From the NCBI GenBank assembly GCA_900550955.1, contig URUF01000001.1:42920-106919 (forward strand): a stretch of DNA of 64,000 nucleotides, written 5' to 3'. The notes under the pieces are model-generated. The model saw only the letters and a program-made list of their open reading frames with translations. It made no database searches and was not told the DNA's origin. A program made the position numbers and the translations under genes. Of the stretch, positions 52,302 to 61,008 are shown in pieces. Numbering within the stretch: position 1 is the stretch's first letter; each line of letters opens with the position of its first letter. This DNA comes from an uncultured Eubacteriales bacterium. GTDB lineage: Bacteria; Bacillota; Clostridia; Christensenellales; Aristaeellaceae.

Positions 52302-52751
52302 ATGGCATTTGATATAGCAGAAACATTTGCATTATTGTTTGATAAGAATAATACTGTTGCATATAAAGCATTACAAAACTTACAAAAAGAAAGTGAAGAA
52401 ACGGATTGCGTTTATCCTTATATGGATAGATTAAGCGATATGCTTGACAGCGATAATTCTTATATTCGCACAAGGGGTCTAACGCTACTTGCCTATAATG
52501 CAAAATGGGATAAAGAGTATAAAATTGATGAAGTCATTGATAAATATTTGAAACACATAACAGATGTTAAACCTATCACAGCAAGACAATGTATCAAACT
52601 GTTACCTATAATTGCAAAGTATAAGCCAGAATTAAAGAATGATATTCTTTCCGCACTTCATAAGGCAGATATATCTGTTTATGACAACAGTATGCAAGCG
52701 TTAGTCTATAAGGATATCCAAAAAGCATTGAAGGAAATACAAAAACTATAA
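52302..52751 (+). CDS. HEAT-like helical repeat protein
   Basis: A 149-residue all-helical protein. Short helical pairs with the phrases SDMLDSDNSYIRTRGLTLLA and ITARQCIKLLPIIAKYKPEL are typical of a family in Firmicutes annotated as SufBD-like or HEAT-repeat proteins. The start was set at MAFDIAET, with GAGGAGG ahead; the frame also allows an ATG 19 codons earlier. Function is unknown; it may be a protein-binding scaffold. Confidence 0.65.
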   Translation: MAFDIAETFALLFDKNNTVAYKALQNLQKESEETDCVYPYMDRLSDMLDSDNSYIRTRGLTLLAYNAKWDKEYKIDEVIDKYLKHITDVKPITARQCIKLLPIIAKYKPELKNDILSALHKADISVYDNSMQALVYKDIQKALKEIQKL

Positions 52752-52912
52752 AAAGCGCAAACTGAATTTTATCAGGGCATTAGATGTTGCGCTCTAGATA
52801 CTCTGGAATCCTTATTTTTCAAGGGATTCCAGAGGTAATGGGACTTGTGCGATACTTCATACCTATGGATTAGAAATACCTAACTCACAACATTCTTAGG
52901 AGGAATTGATTG

Positions 52913-53722
52913 ATGGAAGCATATGAATTTGGAAAGAATAATGCAAAAAAGATTCTCCTTATTCCGGGCAACATGATGTGTTGGAAACAATTTAAAGATG
53001 TAATACCTCTTTTGGAAAAGAATTATCATGTAATTGCAATTAGTACAGATGGCTATGATGGAAAAGGCACTACATTTACAACGGCATTAAGCTCAGCCGA
53101 GATTGTGGAGGATTATATTAAGGATAATTTGGAAGGTCATATCAACCTTGTTTTTGGGGAATCCTTTGGCAGCGCTACGGCGGCAGAATTATTCAATAGG
53201 CAGAGGGTAAGGATTGATTCATTGATTCTTAGCGGGCCTCAATACATGAGAATGGGAGCTTTAACAGGGATTTTGGAAAGGGTTATTCCTAAAAACCAGT
53301 ATAAGCTTGTGAAGAACATCGCAGCGGCTAAGAAGGCAGGAAAAATGCCCCTAATGCTTAAACTGTACACAAGAGCAAGCGATGAAACCTTGTTTGAAGA
53401 ATTTAACGGTTTGGCCGAAAATATTTCACTTGAAACACTGAAGAATTGTACAAGCGAAGGGCTTAAGCTATATTCAGAAATAGAAAGATTTGAGATAAGG
53501 CCGGAGGCGCATGTTTCCATATGGTATGGCGAAAAAGAGCCAAATATGAAGAAAGCATTGAAGATTCTTACGAGGATCTATCCTAATGCGGAGGTTCATC
53601 CATTCCCAGGAATGGGACATGGTGAGATTATTGGACATCCTGATATTATGGCTCATGCAATAAATGAGTTTATCAATAATCACGCTTCCTGTGCCATAAA
53701 AACGGCTCCTTCTAAAACGTAA
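52913..53722 (+). CDS. Alpha/beta hydrolase
   Basis: A 269-residue serine hydrolase-like protein. The oxyanion strand is ILLIPGNMMCWKQF, the nucleophile elbow is FGESFGSATAAEL (GxSxG) and the catalytic His is in GMGHGEIIGHPD. A cap region lies between residues 120 and 190. No signal peptide is seen. AGGAGG lies before the ATG. It is AT-rich like its two neighbours; the substrate is unknown. Confidence 0.8.
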   Translation: MEAYEFGKNNAKKILLIPGNMMCWKQFKDVIPLLEKNYHVIAISTDGYDGKGTTFTTALSSAEIVEDYIKDNLEGHINLVFGESFGSATAAELFNRQRVRIDSLILSGPQYMRMGALTGILERVIPKNQYKLVKNIAAAKKAGKMPLMLKLYTRASDETLFEEFNGLAENISLETLKNCTSEGLKLYSEIERFEIRPEAHVSIWYGEKEPNMKKALKILTRIYPNAEVHPFPGMGHGEIIGHPDIMAHAINEFINNHASCAIKTAPSKT

Positions 53723-53742
53723 ATAAATATAGTGAAGAATAA

Positions 53743-53775
53743 CGAGGGGCACGCCGGGTGGCAATCATCCCCTCG
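53743..53775 (+). terminator. Hairpin after the alpha/beta hydrolase
   Basis: CGAGGGG pairs with CCCCTCG around a 19-base loop, with no T-run. GC content rises again from here, so it marks the end of the AT-rich block. Confidence 0.4.
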
Positions 53776-53908
53776 TCAAAGGCCCGATTGCCGCCAGGCA
53801 TGCTGCGTTTCAAAGCCCGCGCTGCAACCCTTTGATATTGTTCTTGTTATTCTAATGGCTCTGACAATTTGACAGCGTAAAAACGGCCCTACCGCAGCGG
53901 GAAACGCG

Positions 53909-55588
53909 CTATTTTTGGCTTTCCTGCTCCCGCTGAAATGTAAGCGCTATGCGCGTGCCCTTGCCGGGCTCGCTTTCAAGCGTAACTTGCGCGCCATGAA
54001 CCTGCGCGCCGTGCTTGACGATGGCCAGCCCAAGCCCCGTACCGCCGGTTGCGCGGGAATGGCTCTTGTCCACGCGGTAGAAGCGCTCAAAGACGTGCTC
54101 CTGATGCTCCGGCGGAATGCCGGCGCCCGTGTCCGTCACCGAGAACACCGCCTTTTCGCCGCACGGTTCCACACGCACGCAAACGCTGCCGCCCTCCGGC
54201 GTATACTTGACGGCGTTATCCACCAGGTTGCCCAGCATCTCGTCCAAAAGCATGGCATAGCCAAGAACGCACACCTGCCGGCCCTCAAAGCGCAGCTCGA
54301 TCCGCTTTTCCTTGGCCGCCTGCGCAAAGCGGTTTGCAGCCTCCTGCGCCGCATCGCAAAGATCCAGCTTTTCCGCCGTGCCAAGGCCCTTGCGCTCATC
54401 CAGGCGGCTCAAGGCCAGGATATCGTTTATGAGGGCGATCATGCGGCTGCTCTCCGTACAGATGCGGGAGGCGAACAGCTCTATATCCTCCTGCCGGGCC
54501 AGCCCGTCGCGGATGATCTCCGCATAGCCGGATATGGAGGTAAGCGGCGTTTTGAGCTCATGGGTCACATTGGCGGTAAACTCCCTGCGCAGGGTTTCCG
54601 CCATTTGCTTTTCCGTCACGTCCAGGGCCAGCACGGCCACGCCCGCAACGCGGTCCCCCGCCGTAACGGGGCTAGCCATGATGCGGTAGTACCGTTCGCC
54701 CTGTTGATGCAGCGTTTCCGCGCCGCTGCCCTCCTGGGCCTTTCTAACCGCCTTCCACAGCGCCTGATCCCGGTTGACGGCCAAAAAGCTCTTGCCCACG
54801 CTTTGCTGCGCGTCCGCGCCAAACAGGGTGGCCGCGCTGTGGTTCATGGAAAGCACCATGCCTTTGGCGTCCATCAGCACAAGGCCCTCGCGCATGTGCT
54901 CGCTAATCACCGTTAGCTTGTCCCGCGCCTCATTAAGCGCCTGCATCTGCTCGATAATGCGCAGGCGCTGATGCTCCATACGCCTAAGCAGGGGGGAAAG
55001 CTCGTCATACACATCGTTTTCCAGGGGCGCGTCCAGGTCCAGGCTGTTTACCGGCCCCACAATGCGCCGGGCCGTGGCCCGCGCCAGCGCCATGGAAACA
55101 AGCGCCACGGCGGCCAGTATGCCCAGCATCAGCGGCAGCACCTGCAAAAAAACGCCCAGCACCGTTCTGCGGCTGCTGGATACGCGCAGCACATTTCCCG
55201 CCGGCGTGCGCGCGGCATAATAATAGGTAACCTGCGCCAGCGTATCGGAATAGCGCCGGCTCACGCCCTGGCCTTCCTCCAGCGCGTCCTGTACCTCCGG
55301 CCGCCCGGCGTGGTTATCCATGGCGTCCGGCGCGGCGGTGCTGTCATAAAGCACCTCCCCCGCCGGCGCAATCAGCGTTATGCGCCTGCTGGAGGGAAAA
55401 TCCGTCAGATAGGCCGCCTCATCCTCCGCGTGTGAAAGGACATGGCAAAGAACGTCCGCAGCTTCGCGCAGCTCGCCGTTGAGCCGCGCCTCGTATTGGC
55501 CGTACATTACAAAGGCGGTCAGCAGCGTTACCAGCACCACGGCCAGCATGCTGGTAAACGCCACGCTTTGAAAAATACGTTTGGTCAT
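53909..55588 (-). CDS. phoR: Phosphate-response sensor histidine kinase PhoR
   Basis: A 559-residue membrane sensor. One helix (FTSMLAVVLVTLLTAFVMYG), an external sensor domain, a second helix (LPLMLGILAAVALVSMALA), a HAMP-like linker and a PAS domain (LVLMDAKGMVLSMNHSAATL) come before the kinase core. H-box: FTANVTHELKTPLTSISGYA. N-box: LGNLVDNAVKYTPEGG. G-boxes: DTGAGIPPE and GTGLGLAIV. The start MTKRIF lies one base past the phoP stop, with GGAGAG in phoP. It is the last gene of the pst operon. Confidence 0.93.
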   Translation of the reverse strand: MTKRIFQSVAFTSMLAVVLVTLLTAFVMYGQYEARLNGELREAADVLCHVLSHAEDEAAYLTDFPSSRRITLIAPAGEVLYDSTAAPDAMDNHAGRPEVQDALEEGQGVSRRYSDTLAQVTYYYAARTPAGNVLRVSSSRRTVLGVFLQVLPLMLGILAAVALVSMALARATARRIVGPVNSLDLDAPLENDVYDELSPLLRRMEHQRLRIIEQMQALNEARDKLTVISEHMREGLVLMDAKGMVLSMNHSAATLFGADAQQSVGKSFLAVNRDQALWKAVRKAQEGSGAETLHQQGERYYRIMASPVTAGDRVAGVAVLALDVTEKQMAETLRREFTANVTHELKTPLTSISGYAEIIRDGLARQEDIELFASRICTESSRMIALINDILALSRLDERKGLGTAEKLDLCDAAQEAANRFAQAAKEKRIELRFEGRQVCVLGYAMLLDEMLGNLVDNAVKYTPEGGSVCVRVEPCGEKAVFSVTDTGAGIPPEHQEHVFERFYRVDKSHSRATGGTGLGLAIVKHGAQVHGAQVTLESEPGKGTRIALTFQREQESQK

Positions 55589-55589
55589 G

Positions 55590-56261
55590 CTATTTCTCTC
55601 CAAAGCGGTAGCCAAAGCCGCGCACGGTTTCAATCATCCCGGCGCATTCGCCCAGCTTGGCGCGCAGCGTTTGGATGTGCACGTCCACCGTGCGGGTGCC
55701 GCCATCGTAGCTGTAATCCCAAATGCGCTCCAAAAGCTGGTCGCGGCTGAACGCCACGCCCCGGTTGCTCATCAGGCAATACAAAAGCTCATACTCCTTC
55801 AGGGTAAGGGGCGCTTCATGGCCGTCCACCGTAACGGCGTGGGCGTGCGCGTCCAGCGTGAGCTTGCCGCATACCATCAGCTGGGGCTTTTCCCTGGGCG
55901 CGGCGCGGCGCAGGCGCGCGCGCACGCGCGCAAGCAGCTCCGCCATGCCAAAGGGCTTAACAATGTAGTCGTCCGCGCCCATATCTAGGCCGCGCACCAG
56001 GTCATACTCCGCGCTTTTGGCCGTAACCATGATGACGGGAATCTCCCGCGTGCGCCGGTCCGACCGCAGCCGCTTGAGCAGGGAAATCCCATCCTCCCCG
56101 GGCAGCATCACATCCAGCAGGATCAAATCCGGCATTTCATCCCCAAGCGAGCTTTCAAACGCGGCGGCGTCCGGATAGCCCCGTGCGGGCAGCCCCACCT
56201 GCGAAAGCGTGTACACCACCAGCTCCCGAATGTTCTCGTCATCCTCTACGTAGGCAATCAT
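55590..56261 (-). CDS. phoP: Phosphate-response regulator PhoP/PhoB
   Basis: A 223-residue OmpR-type regulator. The receiver has YVEDDENIRELV, the Asp in LILLDVMLPGEDG, and the Lys in YIVKPFGMAELLARV. The winged helix has LTLKEYELLYCLM and DGGTRTVDVHIQTLRAKLGE. The start is set at ATG (56261), which shares one base with the phoU stop; AAGGAG precedes it. It should control the pst genes through PhoR. Confidence 0.94.
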   Translation of the reverse strand: MIAYVEDDENIRELVVYTLSQVGLPARGYPDAAAFESSLGDEMPDLILLDVMLPGEDGISLLKRLRSDRRTREIPVIMVTAKSAEYDLVRGLDMGADDYIVKPFGMAELLARVRARLRRAAPREKPQLMVCGKLTLDAHAHAVTVDGHEAPLTLKEYELLYCLMSNRGVAFSRDQLLERIWDYSYDGGTRTVDVHIQTLRAKLGECAGMIETVRGFGYRFGEK

Positions 56262-56914
56262 CAAAGGTATGCTCCTTTATGCCGGCCGGTTATGGCGTAT
56301 TCCACCCATTCAGCCACGTTTTGCGCATGATCCCCTATGCGCTCAAAGTACTTGGCAATCATCAGCAGGTCGATGGCCTGCGAGCCGTTGGCCGCATCCT
56401 TGCGGATCAGCCCAATCAGCTCAGCCTTAATCACGTCAAACAGGCCGTCGATCACGTCGTCCATGTCCATCACGCGGCGGGCCAGCGCCACATCCCTTTT
56501 TACAAAAGCGTCCAGGCTGCCCGTAACCATTTGGATGGCCTCCTCGGCCATACGGGGCAGGTGTTCCAGCTCCTTGATATAGGGCTCGCCCGCCAGATAG
56601 GTGGCAATGCCCGCGATATCGGCCGCCTGGTCGCCGATGCGCTCCATATCCGTAATCATCTTCAGCGCCGCGGAAATCAGCCGCAGGTCGCCCGCTACGG
56701 GCTGCTGGCGCAAAAGCAGCTTTAAGCAAAGCGATTCAACGTCCTTTTCCTTATGGTCTACCTCCGCGTCGGCGGCAATGGCCTCGCCCGCCGCATCGGT
56801 ATCCTGGTTCACCAGCGCCTGCGTGGCCTTCTGGATGGCCCGCTCAATCAGCGCGCCCATCTCCAAAAGCTCCGTATGCAGCAGCGCGAGCTGTTCCTCA
56901 AACTGGTTCCTCAT
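56261..56914 (-). CDS. phoU: Phosphate signalling regulator PhoU
   Basis: A 217-residue PhoU with two three-helix bundles. Each has the metal/acid motif of the family: DMERIGDQAADIAGIA and YFERIGDHAQNVAEWV. It links the state of the PstSCAB transporter with PhoR. The RBS GGGAGGT is upstream of the ATG, which overlaps the pstB end. Confidence 0.96.
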   Translation of the reverse strand: MRNQFEEQLALLHTELLEMGALIERAIQKATQALVNQDTDAAGEAIAADAEVDHKEKDVESLCLKLLLRQQPVAGDLRLISAALKMITDMERIGDQAADIAGIATYLAGEPYIKELEHLPRMAEEAIQMVTGSLDAFVKRDVALARRVMDMDDVIDGLFDVIKAELIGLIRKDAANGSQAIDLLMIAKYFERIGDHAQNVAEWVEYAITGRHKGAYL

Positions 56915-57663
56915 CAGCCAAACCTCCCGGTGATGTAATCCTCGGTGCGCTTGTCGCGCGGGCGGGAGAACAGGGTTTCCGTATCGTCGTACTCCACAAC
57001 CTCGCCCAGGAGGAAAAAGGCCGTTTTGTCCGAAATGCGGGCTGCCTGCTGCATGTTGTGCGTTACAATCACAATGGTATATTCCCGCTTCAGGCTTAGC
57101 GCAAGCTCCTCAATGCGGGAGGTGGAGATGGGGTCCAGGGCGCTTGTGGGCTCGTCCATCAAAAGCACCTCGGGCTTAACCGCCAGGGCCCGCGCAATGC
57201 ACAGCCGCTGCTGCTGCCCGCCGGACAGGCCCAGCGCGTCCTTTTTCAGGCGGTCCTTCAGCTCATCCCAGATGGCCGCGCCGCGCAGGCTTTGCTCCAC
57301 CACCTCGTCCAGCCGCGCCTTTCCGCTCACGCCATGGGTGCGCGGGCCAAAGGCAACGTTATCGTAAATGCTCATGGGGAAGGGGTTTGGCTTTTGGAAC
57401 ACCATGCCCACCCGCTTGCGCAGCAGGGCGGTATCCATGGCGCCATATATGTTTTCGCCGTCCAGCAGCACTTCTCCTGTTATGCGGCAGCCCTCCACCA
57501 GATCGTTCATGCGGTTAAGGGTTTTTAGCAGCGTGCTCTTGCCGCAGCCGCTAGGGCCTATGAACGCGGTAATTTCCTTTTCCTCCACCCGCATGCTTAC
57601 ATCCTTGAGCGCGTGAAACGCACCATAGTACAGGTTCAGGTTTTGTATCTCAAGCTTTTGCAC
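56914..57663 (-). CDS. pstB: Phosphate ABC transporter ATP-binding protein PstB
   Basis: A 249-residue ATPase. Walker A GPSGCGKSTLLKTLNRMND, PNPFPMSIYDNVAFGPR, signature LSGGQQQRLCIARAL and Walker B VLLMDEPTSALDPIST are those of PstB. The start codon is GTG with GGAGG eight bases upstream, inside the pstA end (14-base overlap). Confidence 0.97.
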   Translation of the reverse strand: MQKLEIQNLNLYYGAFHALKDVSMRVEEKEITAFIGPSGCGKSTLLKTLNRMNDLVEGCRITGEVLLDGENIYGAMDTALLRKRVGMVFQKPNPFPMSIYDNVAFGPRTHGVSGKARLDEVVEQSLRGAAIWDELKDRLKKDALGLSGGQQQRLCIARALAVKPEVLLMDEPTSALDPISTSRIEELALSLKREYTIVIVTHNMQQAARISDKTAFFLLGEVVEYDDTETLFSRPRDKRTEDYITGRFG

Positions 57664-58486
57664 TGGTTTTTCCTCCCATTTTGCGCGCGGCCAGGGCGGA
57701 AAGCCCGTTCATACCCGCCACCAAAATCAAAAGCACCACCGCCGTGGCATAGCTTTGGCCAATGTAGAGCCCCTCGTTGGAAATGACGTACATATGCACC
57801 GAAAGCGTGCGGGACGAATCAAACAGGCTTTCCGCCACCTCCGGAACCGTGCCTGCGGTATAGATGAGCGCGGCGGTTTCGCCCACAATGCGCCCCATGG
57901 CCAGGATAACGCCGGAAAGGATGCCCGGGGCGGCCGAGGGCAGCACCACCTTGAAGGTAGTGCGCAAGCGCCCCGCGCCCAACCCAAAGCTGCCCTCGCG
58001 GTAGCTATCCGGCACGGCGATAAGCGCCTCCTCGGTGGTGCGCATCACCAGCGGCAGTACCATTACGCTCAGCGTAAGCGCGCCTGAAAGCAGCGACAGC
58101 CCCATTTTGAGCGCCACCACAAAAAACAGCGAGCCAAACAGGCCGTAAATAATAGAGGGAATGCCCGAAAGCGTTTCCGTTGTAACGCGCACAACCCCTA
58201 CCAGCCGGTTTCCGCGCCGGGCGTATTCCGTAAGGTAAATGGCCGCGCCCATGCCCACCGGCACCGCAATAAGCAGCGCCAGCGCCGTCATCATCACGGT
58301 GTTAATCAAAGCCGGCAGCATGGATACGTTAACGCTTGTGTACTTCCACGCAAACAGCTGCGGCGTAAGCTGGGGAATGCCCTTTACAAGGATATACCCC
58401 ACCAGGGAAATCAGCACGATGAGCGTCCAGCCCGCGCCGGCATATACCGCCAGGCGGGCCAGCCTTGCTTTGCGTTTCTGGTTCAT
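57650..58486 (-). CDS. pstA: Phosphate ABC transporter permease PstA
   Basis: A 278-residue permease with six helices. It shows GMGAAIYLTEYARRGNRLV, VTTETLSGIPSIIYGLFGSL and the coupling loop VPDSYREGSFGLGAGRLRTT. These are typical of PstA. It overlaps pstC by 4 bases. Confidence 0.96.
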   Translation of the reverse strand: MNQKRKARLARLAVYAGAGWTLIVLISLVGYILVKGIPQLTPQLFAWKYTSVNVSMLPALINTVMMTALALLIAVPVGMGAAIYLTEYARRGNRLVGVVRVTTETLSGIPSIIYGLFGSLFFVVALKMGLSLLSGALTLSVMVLPLVMRTTEEALIAVPDSYREGSFGLGAGRLRTTFKVVLPSAAPGILSGVILAMGRIVGETAALIYTAGTVPEVAESLFDSSRTLSVHMYVISNEGLYIGQSYATAVVLLILVAGMNGLSALAARKMGGKTSAKA

Positions 58487-59355
58487 ACGTTCGCCTTTCG
58501 TTTCAGCACGGAAAACAGCAAATTGATAATCAAAATGAATATAAACAGCACCACCGCCGTGGCGATAAGCGCCTCGCGGTGCAAATCCGCCGCGTAGCCC
58601 ATTTCCATAACGATGTTGCTGGTGAGCGTGCGCACCCCGTCCGTAAGCGACTTGGGGAATACGGCGCGGTTGCCCGCCACCATCATCACGGCCATAGCCT
58701 CGCCAATGGCGCGGCCCACGCCCAGGATAACGGCCGCTATCACGCCGGATTTGGCCGCGGGCAGCACAACGCGAAACACCGCGCGCTCATGCGTGGCGCC
58801 CAGCGCGAGCGCGCCCTCATAATAGCTGCTTGGCACGGCGTTAAGCGCCGATTCCGACACGCTGATGATGGTGGGCAGTATCATCATGCCCAGCAGCACG
58901 CCGGCGCTTATCAGGCTAAAGCCGCTGCCGCCCAGCGTTGCGCGCACCAGGGGCACCAGCACCACCAGCCCAAAGAAGCCGTACACCACCGAGGGAATGC
59001 CCGCCAGCAGGTTGATGGCCGGGCGCATCACCCTAAGCATGCGCCGGGAAGCAAACCTGGATAGGAACATCGCCGTAAGAAGCCCCGCCGGCACGCCGAT
59101 GACCAGCGCGCCCGCCGTTACATATACCGAGCCCACAATCATAGGCAGGATGCCATACACATCGTTCCCGGGCTTCCAGCGGGTTCCGCTCAGGAACCGC
59201 CATATGCCTATCTTGGCCATGCCAGGCACGCCGTTTGCAAACAGGAACGCGCATATCAGCGCAACCGCCAGAATGCTCACGCACGCGGCCGCCGCAAAAA
59301 CGCATCGCGCGACCCGTTCCCTCATCCGGCCGTTTTTCTTCCGTTGCTTCTTCAT
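58483..59355 (-). CDS. pstC: Phosphate ABC transporter permease PstC
   Basis: A 290-residue permease. LPMIVGSVYVTAGALVIGVP, INLLAGIPSVVYGFFGLVVL and the loop VPSSYYEGALALGATHERAV are PstC features. Several ATGs lie at the 5' end; MKKQRKKN was chosen because GGAGG is next to it, and the true start may be 4-7 codons earlier. Confidence 0.95.
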   Translation of the reverse strand: MKKQRKKNGRMRERVARCVFAAAACVSILAVALICAFLFANGVPGMAKIGIWRFLSGTRWKPGNDVYGILPMIVGSVYVTAGALVIGVPAGLLTAMFLSRFASRRMLRVMRPAINLLAGIPSVVYGFFGLVVLVPLVRATLGGSGFSLISAGVLLGMMILPTIISVSESALNAVPSSYYEGALALGATHERAVFRVVLPAAKSGVIAAVILGVGRAIGEAMAVMMVAGNRAVFPKSLTDGVRTLTSNIVMEMGYAADLHREALIATAVVLFIFILIINLLFSVLKRKANV

Positions 59356-59420
59356 AGTCCTCCGCATAGTCCGCAAGGCAGCCGGCGCTTGCCGGCTGCC
59401 TGCTGAATTTGCTTCCTTGC

Positions 59421-60275
59421 TTACTGAACCTCGGCCCAGTCCTTGATTTCGCCCATGTAGATGGCGCGCACCTGGTCGCTGGTCATACCGGCGCAGCCGT
59501 TATCCGGGCTTACGATCACCGCAATGCCGTCCATGGCGATCACCGTGGGCGTAAGGCCCGCCTCCAGCTCGCTGTCCTTAAGGGCGCGGGAGGCCATGCC
59601 GATGTCGCACACGCCGTCCTTCAGGCTGTTCATGCCGGCGGAGGAGTCGCTCTGCTGCACTTCAATTTCAGCATTGGGGTTCACGGCGAGATAGGCTTCC
59701 TTCAGCTTCTCCATCACCGGGGTCACAGAGGAGGAACCGGCCACGACCACCTTGCCCGCAACGCCGCTGCCCGCGTAGGGCTGCGCGTCCTCCACGGAGG
59801 CAATGTAGCCGTTGGCTTCCACCACTGCTTGTCCCTCGGCGCTGAGGATATAATCCAGGAAGGCCTTTGCGGGCTCGGTTACATCCGCGCGGGTAGCCAC
59901 GTTAAAGGGGCGCGCGATCTTGTAGGAGCCGTTCTTGATGTTTTCAACGGTCGCCGCCGCGCCGTCGATATCCAGCGCCTTCACCGTTTCATTCAGCGAG
60001 CCCAGGGAGATGTAGCCAATGGCGTTGGGGTTGCCCGCCACGCTGGTCATCATAACCGAGGTGCTGTTGGTGATATCCGCCTCGTCGGTGGTCATGTCCA
60101 CCTTCTCGCCGCTCTCGTTCTTCTGCTCAATGCCCATCAGCTCCACAAACGCGCCGCGCGTGCCGCTGCCGTCCTCGCGGGAAATCACGTTGATCGCGCC
60201 CTCGGCGGCCATCGCGCCGCCCAGCGTTACCGCGGCCATCATAAGAGCCATCGCCAATGCCAAACCTTTTTTCAT
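59421..60275 (-). CDS. pstS: Phosphate-binding protein PstS, circularly permuted
   Basis: A 284-residue exported phosphate-binding protein, first gene of pstSCAB-phoU-phoP-phoR. After the signal peptide (MKKGLALAMALMMAAVTLGG) the mature protein starts with INVISREDGSGTRGAF (residues 28-43), which is normally in the second half of PstS. A linker near 158-174 then leads into VVVAGSSSVTPVMEKL (176-191), IEVQQSDSSAGMNS, DIGMASRALKDSE and GIAVIV, normally the first half. The ORF ends DQVRAIYMGEIKDWAEVQ, just where DGSGT would normally follow. Both phosphate-binding segments (AGSSSV, DGSGTR) are kept, so it should bind phosphate. Confidence 0.93.
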   Translation of the reverse strand: MKKGLALAMALMMAAVTLGGAMAAEGAINVISREDGSGTRGAFVELMGIEQKNESGEKVDMTTDEADITNSTSVMMTSVAGNPNAIGYISLGSLNETVKALDIDGAAATVENIKNGSYKIARPFNVATRADVTEPAKAFLDYILSAEGQAVVEANGYIASVEDAQPYAGSGVAGKVVVAGSSSVTPVMEKLKEAYLAVNPNAEIEVQQSDSSAGMNSLKDGVCDIGMASRALKDSELEAGLTPTVIAMDGIAVIVSPDNGCAGMTSDQVRAIYMGEIKDWAEVQ

Positions 60276-60350
60276 CCTTCATTACCTTCTTTCTTTTCCT
60301 TGGTTCGGTACTAAGGATAGCAGGCTTTCGTTTCAAACGCATACGGATTG

Positions 60351-60367
60351 GGTCAAGGGTTTGTAAA
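60351..60367 (-). promoter_or_regulatory. Possible PhoP box ahead of pstS
   Basis: On the minus strand TTTACA (60362-60367) and TTGACC (60351-60356) are in tandem with an 11-base period, like the TTAACA repeats bound by PhoP in Bacillus. They lie about 75 bases before pstS. No clear -10 was identified. Confidence 0.4.
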
Positions 60368-60456
60368 ATCACAAAAGAAGCGGTACCCGCCACAGGAAAT
60401 GAGCACAAAAATCAATTCCGTAAAGCTATGCCGGCGGACAAGGGAGCATCTGTGCA

Positions 60457-60819
60457 TTGTATGGGAGGCTGCATCAGGTGGAAACGCATCCCTTTCATCA
60501 GCAGGCGGAGGCCAAGCGGCGGATGGACGGGTATGCCGTGCAGCCAGAGGCATGGGCGCCCTTTTGTGAAGCGCGAAGGGGACTGTTTGAAAACCCCATC
60601 CTTGCCCAAATTGCCCAAAAGCATCACAAAACAACCGCGCAAATGACACTGCGCTGGCACATTCAGCGCCATATTGTGGTCATTCCGAAATCCGCCCGCA
60701 AAGAACGCATGCGGGAAAACCTACTGGACAAAAAGCAAAGCGGATTCTTCTCCCATCAGGATCCGGCAATGGCTGAATGGTTTCAAAAAACGGTTGAAGA
60801 ACGGAAGGGGAAATGCTGA
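60457..60819 (+). pseudogene. Aldo/keto reductase remnant
   Basis: The frame matches only the C-terminal third of an aldo/keto reductase: LHQVETHPFHQQAEAKRRMD, VQPEAWAPFCEARRGLFENP, TLRWHIQRHIVVIPKSARKE and the end SGFFSHQDPAMAEWF. The N-terminal barrel with the catalytic Tyr and Lys is missing, and the helix that normally lies between RMRENL and FFSH is deleted. It is therefore a decayed gene, unless an internal start yields a short product. Confidence 0.8.
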
Positions 60820-60881
60820 GGCTTGCGCACGCGCGGCGCGGGCGATATTCCGGAATACCAAAGGGATGAGCGGCGCAAAAA

Positions 60882-60928
60882 GAGGCCCGTGCTGCAAGGA
60901 AAGGATGCTTCCTTGCAGCACGGGCCTC
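60882..60928 (-). terminator. Terminator of the orphan response regulator gene
   Basis: A perfect 20-bp inverted repeat (GAGGCCCGTGCTGCAAGGAA and its complement) with a 7-base loop. On the minus strand it runs into TTTTT, so it ends the regulator gene about 80 bases past its stop. Confidence 0.9.
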
Positions 60929-60933
60929 ACGGC

Positions 60934-60956
60934 GCCGCAAAAACTCGCCTGCGGCC
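60934..60956 (+). repeat. Fragment resembling the start of the dispersed repeat
   Basis: GCAAAAACTCGCCTGCGGC resembles the 5' hairpin of the dispersed element (AAAAAGCTCGCCTGCGGCG), but the rest of the element is absent. It may be a truncated copy. Confidence 0.35.
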
Positions 60957-61008
60957 GTGCGCTACGTTGTCCGGCGGGGCCCCGCCCCTTTGAACGTTTC
61001 AGGCGGCC

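Noticed and set aside
51658..53722. AT-rich genes as a toxin-antitoxin or defence island
   Set aside because: None of the three proteins shows toxin, antitoxin, nuclease or restriction motifs; a defence role would be a guess.
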